A stretch of DNA of 64,000 nucleotides. Source: Arachis hypogaea (Eukaryota; Streptophyta; Magnoliopsida; Fabales; Fabaceae). The notes below the pieces were generated by a model, which saw only the letters and a program-made list of their open reading frames with translations, did no database searches and had not been told where the DNA came from. Positions 58,433 through 64,000 of the stretch are shown here, piece by piece. The stretch's first letter is position 1. Each line of letters opens with the position of its first letter. Where the stretch lies: positions 120,209,192 through 120,273,191 of the forward strand of contig NC_092055.1 of assembly GCF_003086295.3 (NCBI RefSeq). The letters run 5' to 3'. The position numbers and the translations under genes are program-made.

Positions 58433-58512
58433 TTTCTCTTCTTCCTCCAAACCTCAAACCTTCTTCTTTCCACCAGTGGTGCGCCTCTTGTGCAAAGAAT
58501 TCCTAAAAATAC
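58433..58512 (-). pseudogene. Captured fragment resembling ribosomal protein eS8 (RPS8) N-terminus
   Basis: After an acceptor (GTGTTTCAG|) the minus strand reads GIFRNSLHKRRTTGGKKK, a 7-bp duplication and TGA, then VWRKKRK. This matches the start of plant eS8 (GISRDSxHKRRATGGKxKxWRKKRK) at most positions. Only about 27 residues are kept. The bases just upstream on this strand (58513-58655) are in frame for KRKKKKKPFPSGAST... but I cannot identify that part. The captured piece lies antisense to the Mei2-like pieces. Confidence 0.7.
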
Positions 58513-58654
58513 CTGAAACACAACAAACAAACGCATTAGATACGGTATTACAATTGGATTCTGTGAAAGCATCAGAAAATTTGGCAGGTGCCGTGGAGGC
58601 TCCACTGGGAAAGGGCTTCTTCTTCTTCTTCCTCTTTCCCAAAAGATACTTCGT

Positions 58655-59994
58655 TTCTTCTTCAAGATCAAGTTGGTACAACTTCTTTGATTCAATTATT
58701 ATAAAATGAACAATTTTAAGAGAATTATTACAATAATTTTACTGGCAAGTATTCTAAGAGCACTCAATTAAATAAGGGCTCATTAGCGCTATCTACCTTA
58801 ATTTGTTAAAAGCTAATCTTAGAATACTAGTCAGCAAAAAGATTAACTAATGCATGCACAATTGCACATGAAAAGATAAAACAGAATAGAAACATACAAC
58901 AAAACATAACCGAACAAGTAAATCTAGTCCATGGAGTGATCTCAAAGTCAATATCTATATCTTTCCCAGACAAATTTGGAGTTTGACCAATACTGCCTAT
59001 GTAAGAATCAAATCAATCAATACTAAGAATCAAATTTATTATTAAAGTAACAAATTCAACTCATTGATAATTTTCATTAACAAAAAATTTAGCCCCAAAT
59101 TTAACTCAGTGATGATTTTCATCAACCCAAAAGTTAGCTCATGTTATTAGCACCAAATTCAGAAAATCCTACATCATTCATGATTTGCAGCAACATTTAG
59201 ATCAGAAACAAAGTAAATTAATTGATTAGCAATTCAACATCATCTCAAAATACAAGGAGAAGGAAAATCTGGAAAAGACAGAATATGGGAAGCGACGATG
59301 CAGGGACTCACCAACGGACTACGGTCCACGGCGACGGCGAGGTCCGAAACCAGAAGACGACGAGCGACGACGATCCGACGAGTTGCTCCTATCGCCAGCA
59401 ACGAGGATCCCAGGGAAGGCCGCGACACATGGAGACGCCGGCGAGTGTGACTGAGATGAGGCTCGAGTGAGACTGAGAGAGACTGTAGTGGGCTAGTGTG
59501 AGAGAGAAGAGAGAGTTTCAGTATGCGAATTGAGAGAGAGAGAGAGAGAGACGTTCTTTGAGAAAGATATAAGAAAACCCATGCAAGATGAAGAACAGTT
59601 CTTTTGAATTTTTGTTTTTCAGATGTGTAGAAATTATGGTTTATGGAATAGTATCCACGAAATTGATAGCAGATGTTGTTTTATTTTTTAAATTGTTTAA
59701 AATTTATAAATATAAATTAGCTCAATTTTAAGATTTGATTAATTTTAGGAGATAAATTTTGTTCTAACATAAAAAAGGGGTATTTGAGTCGTTTTGTAAA
59801 ATTAAATAAAAAAACATTTTTTATTTTTTCTAAATTATAAGGATATTTTAGTAAAAATATGGATATGATATATATTTTTTTAAAAAAAAATAAATGCTGA
59901 TGTAGATAATATAATTCACATGGCGTTTTGTTATTTGTCCTTATTTTTATTGTATCGGTACGTATAAATTTATCATCGTACCGTAGCAAACACC
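58655..59994 (-). repeat. Right terminal inverted repeat of the Pack-MULE
   Basis: Reverse complement of 54399-55729 with scattered differences, including the CT-rich leader and GC-rich exon-like block (mirror at 59300-59560). Small indels occur in A/T runs. Confidence 0.88.
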
Positions 59995-60003
59995 TATTAT
60001 TAT

Positions 60004-60480
60004 TATTATTATTTTTGAGAAAGTATACACTTTTATTAAATTTTGACTAGTATGTAATTAGTAAAAAAAAAAAAGTAAGTAATTTTACATTATTAGATGA
60101 AATCTCACACCATTAAAAATATTATTAATAACTATTTAATGACTATAAATTACAAAAATTACTAGTCCTAGCACTCCTCATTAAAAAAATCGTCATCTAT
60201 TTATTATGGCATCCTAAAGCTACATTAGATGGTCCTCTTGCAAGTATTTATTTGCACAACTTTTTCTGCATTAGCGAGAGTATGTAAATGGTAATTAAAA
60301 AGATTATATATAGAGCAGGGAAGAAAAAGAAGTTATACAAAAGAAAGTATAAGAAATCATACAATCAAAGAGGGTATCTACTTTACTTCTTTAATTTCTT
60401 TCCATTAACTTTTAACAATGCAATCACATAATTATTTCATCATTCGTGTTCGAATATTAGTTCTTCGATTTTGAAAAGGA
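60004..60480. other. Spacer
   Basis: AT-rich; TTA microsatellite at 59995-60014. No gene recognised. Confidence 0.45.
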
Positions 60481-60606
60481 TAATGTTAGATAGACAAAAA
60501 AACAGCCAAAATTTGTCTTATTTAACATTAATTAATTGTCGCAACAATTAATGAATGTTAAATAAATTAAGTTATGGCTGTTTTTGGCAGATTTTCTTTG
60601 GTTACC
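60481..60606 (+). mobile_element. Palindromic MITE, copy 2
   Basis: Imperfect palindrome: TTATTTAACATTAATTAATT, a GTCGCAAC loop, then the complement AATTAATGAATGTTAAATAA, with outer arms AACAGCC / GGCTGTTTTTGGCAG. Homologous to 49719-49844 in opposite orientation. About 126 bp, no coding potential. Superfamily not determined. Confidence 0.7.
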
Positions 60607-61290
60607 AAATATTTCTGTAAATTATAATTTGATGGAGCATGGTGTTTGGAGAAAGGCACTACTTAAACTGAAACATCAACGCCAGTTAAGAGTGTCTCAA
60701 ATAAGACACATATATATGGTAGTGGGTGGTCCAAATTTGAAGATGAGTATATATAGCATGTAACTTCTGAAGGATTGAATTCCAAATACACAAAGTGAAA
60801 ATGACTGCCTTGACAACGCATTATTATAGCGGCACCAGTTTTCTTGATAGGATGAAAATGACGCCAACAAATTAATCTGATGAAATATTTACGTGTCACC
60901 CACATTGCATCAATCATCAACGTTGTGTGTTTGGCAAACGCGTTACAAGAGAAAAAGCACGTTTAGCCTTTTTAAAAACTTTAATTTTTAGTTTGGCAAA
61001 TTTTTGATTCATGAACGCATAAGTGATTTTGCTTTCACAACCACGTTTACAAGAAGCTATAATTCTAAACTTCTGCGTTTTACCAACGGATTTTTAGCCA
61101 TCAATATTTCATCTTTATTTATTTTTTACCAACTTTATCTTTTATGCATGTTATTATATTATTTATGGAAATCTTATTATTTTTGTTTACATGAACTTTT
61201 TTTTTTATTATTTATTATTTTTATTATTTTTTTATAATATGATTTATTGATTTTATTAGGTAAAATAAATTAAACAAAAAATTAATTATA

Positions 61291-61351
<61 letters not shown>

Positions 61352-61960
61352 TATAGCATATTAAAAAAGAGTACTAAAGATACTAAAAATATACTATATA
61401 AAAAATATCATAAAAATTTTTTTGATTTATTTCAATTACTACCAAAATAAATATTTAATTTTTTTTATTATTCTAAGTACTCTCTAAAATTTATATTTTG
61501 TTAGTTTTAATTAAAAATATATTTTGTCAATTTTTATATATTATTTTTAGTTTAGTGTATAAATATTAATTTTATTATAGAATTAATTAATAAGATCTAT
61601 GCAATTATCTAAATTAAAATGATAAGATAATATACAAAAATTATTTAAGTTGGTATCTATTTTAGTAATTTTTTATCTAAAAGTAATTTTGAATAGTATA
61701 ATCCAAACAACATTTATTTTATTATAACTCATTTTAATGCAAAAATTGCTAAACATAAATCACTTTAATACAAACTTATTTTTCATTAAAATCAAGTTTA
61801 TAAAATTAATTTTATTCAAACTCTCGTTTATAAACTGTAGTTGAAACACACACATAGTACATTGAACTACTACTGCTGTATATATGATTTTGGTCATAGT
61901 AGATAACACATAAATCTGACCATCAAATCATTAATAGACTGCGTCAAAAAGAAAAGAAAA
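60607..61960. other. AT-rich region downstream of CKX
   Basis: No gene recognised. Contains an (AAT)n microsatellite at 61289-61348. The stretch 60920-61100 ('gtgtgtttggcaaacgcg') and the minus-strand read from 61855 ('gtgtgtgtttcaactac') might be the two ends of a decayed TIR element, but the match is weak. Confidence 0.4.
61289..61348. repeat. (AAT)n microsatellite
   Basis: About 20 units of an uninterrupted AAT/ATA trinucleotide. Confidence 0.92.
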
Positions 61961-62013
61961 AGTTAACAAAATTTCCGACCTAGAAAATGTATGGATGCAT
62001 CATTATATAATTT

Positions 62014-62019
62014 TTTATT
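62014..62019 (-). terminator. Possible CKX poly(A) signal AATAAA
   Basis: AATAAA on the minus strand about 150 bases past the CKX stop. Position plausible; not confirmed by transcript data. Confidence 0.4.
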
Positions 62020-62129
62020 TTTTGGATCGGTAAGGCCTAGGGGGCATTGCAAATTTGCAATTGACAGGGACATCAAAACAAAAGCAAGGATAAGGGTAAG
62101 AAATAGTAGTGATAAGAAGAAGAAGAAAA

Positions 62130-63490
<1,361 letters not shown>

Positions 63491-64000
63491 CTATATGATA
63501 ATAGGAGGGCATTTACGCCATCACACACACGGTTCATGGCTTCATGCTTTACAGATTCCAGAAAATGATGGCGTTTTGGCCATTTCTGGCAACTGTGGGG
63601 ACCGTAACGTCAGCGAGATCTCAATGATCAGCACCGAAATTACCACAGTGCCATCACGATAAGTGCAAAGTACAGTCCCGTTTGGGTCATTTTTGCTAAG
63701 GCATGGGCCTTTTTATTTCACGAAAGCGTCAGAAAATCCAACGGAAGATACATCATTACTGTATTGTCAGTTCTCAGCACCCATTTCAAATGGAGACACA
63801 AAATTCTCAAATAATTTCTTATTATTACACTAGACTAGATAGCATTTCTTAACAATTTTTGTATTTTATAGAATAGGCACACATGACACGGTGGGCTATA
63901 TGTGCGCCATTAAGTTTGGACGAGAATAATAATAAGCCGTCCTCCATTCATCACTCTAGTAGTTCCAACTCTACTATATCCGTCGTATATTCACCTGTTT
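63491..64000 (-). other. CKX upstream intron sequence
   Basis: No coding frame of the next CKX exon is found up to the window end. The plus-strand ORF at 63255-63662 is antisense to the exon and runs into this intron; it is a shadow. Confidence 0.6.

Larger units (their letters stand above)
54399..59994. mobile_element. Pack-MULE with 1.3-kb terminal inverted repeats
   Basis: Both ends begin GGTGTTTGCTACGGTACGAT and are flanked by the same 9-bp sequence TATTATTAT (54390-54398 and 59995-60003), the Mutator signature, although the target is itself a repeat. Inverted repeats run 54399-55729 and 58655-59994, with near-identity over more than 1.3 kb. The 2.9-kb middle has no transposase. It holds exon-intron fragments of a Mei2-like gene on the plus strand, a piece resembling ribosomal protein eS8 on the minus strand, and unidentified DNA. 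Non-autonomous; it needs a MULE transposase in trans. Confidence 0.9.

Noticed and set aside
60920..61855. Possible TIR element with GTGTGTTT ends
   Set aside because: End similarity is short and no duplication was found; kept only as a remark in the spacer entry.

Overview
The window is nuclear DNA from a legume, most likely Arachis (peanut) or a close relative. The legume call rests on exon-by-exon agreement with the legume FBL15 gene and on repeat families I associate with peanut; the genus is an inference. About 85-90% of the sequence is transposon-derived. Only two host genes are visible, both on the minus strand: an intact 17-exon F-box/LRR gene (FBL15/SLOMO type, CDS 7771-12958) and the last two exons of a cytokinin dehydrogenase gene (CKX7-like, 62168-63490) whose 5' part lies beyond the right edge.

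Layout. 1-1385: 5' part of an unidentified, probably hAT-like, transposon running off the left edge. 1386-5387: minus-strand LTR retrotransposon part (GC-rich repeats, gag-like ORF, tRNA-Asp-type PBS, 5' LTR) inserted into the reverse transcriptase of a LINE whose 3' half continues to 7314. 7771-12958: FBL15 gene. 14429-28425: a Russian-doll nest. An old LTR is split by a PIF/Harbinger transposon (14448-25546, TTA duplication). The Harbinger is itself split by a SINE, by a non-autonomous LTR retrotransposon (16371-22124, GGGCA duplication) and by a TIR element (about 22212-23384). 28446-32167: a TIR element carrying a decayed plant-mobile-domain (MAIN/PP7L-like) gene. 32847-34256: a non-autonomous hAT-like element. 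34690-36831: a decayed Ty1/copia element. 38232-46058: a full-length L1-type LINE with 15/16-bp target duplications, split by a solo LTR (42840-45592, TCGAA duplication). 46074-47060: FAR1/Mutator-type gene fragment. 48735-49593 and 50908-51576: two more hAT-like elements, the second inside a decayed copia element (50560-53760). 54399-59994: a Mutator-like element with 1.3-kb terminal inverted repeats and a 9-bp target duplication. It carries intron-containing fragments of a Mei2-like RNA-binding protein gene and a short piece resembling ribosomal protein eS8 (Pack-MULE). 60481-60606: a small MITE. 62168-64000: CKX 3' end.

None of the transposon reading frames I followed is intact; all carry stops, frameshifts or insertions. 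No CRISPR, bacterial operon or intact tRNA gene was seen. The strongest candidates for something new are the Pack-MULE with two captured gene fragments, the multi-level nest, and a 189-bp triplication inside an FBL15 intron that copies a real exon end with its splice donor.
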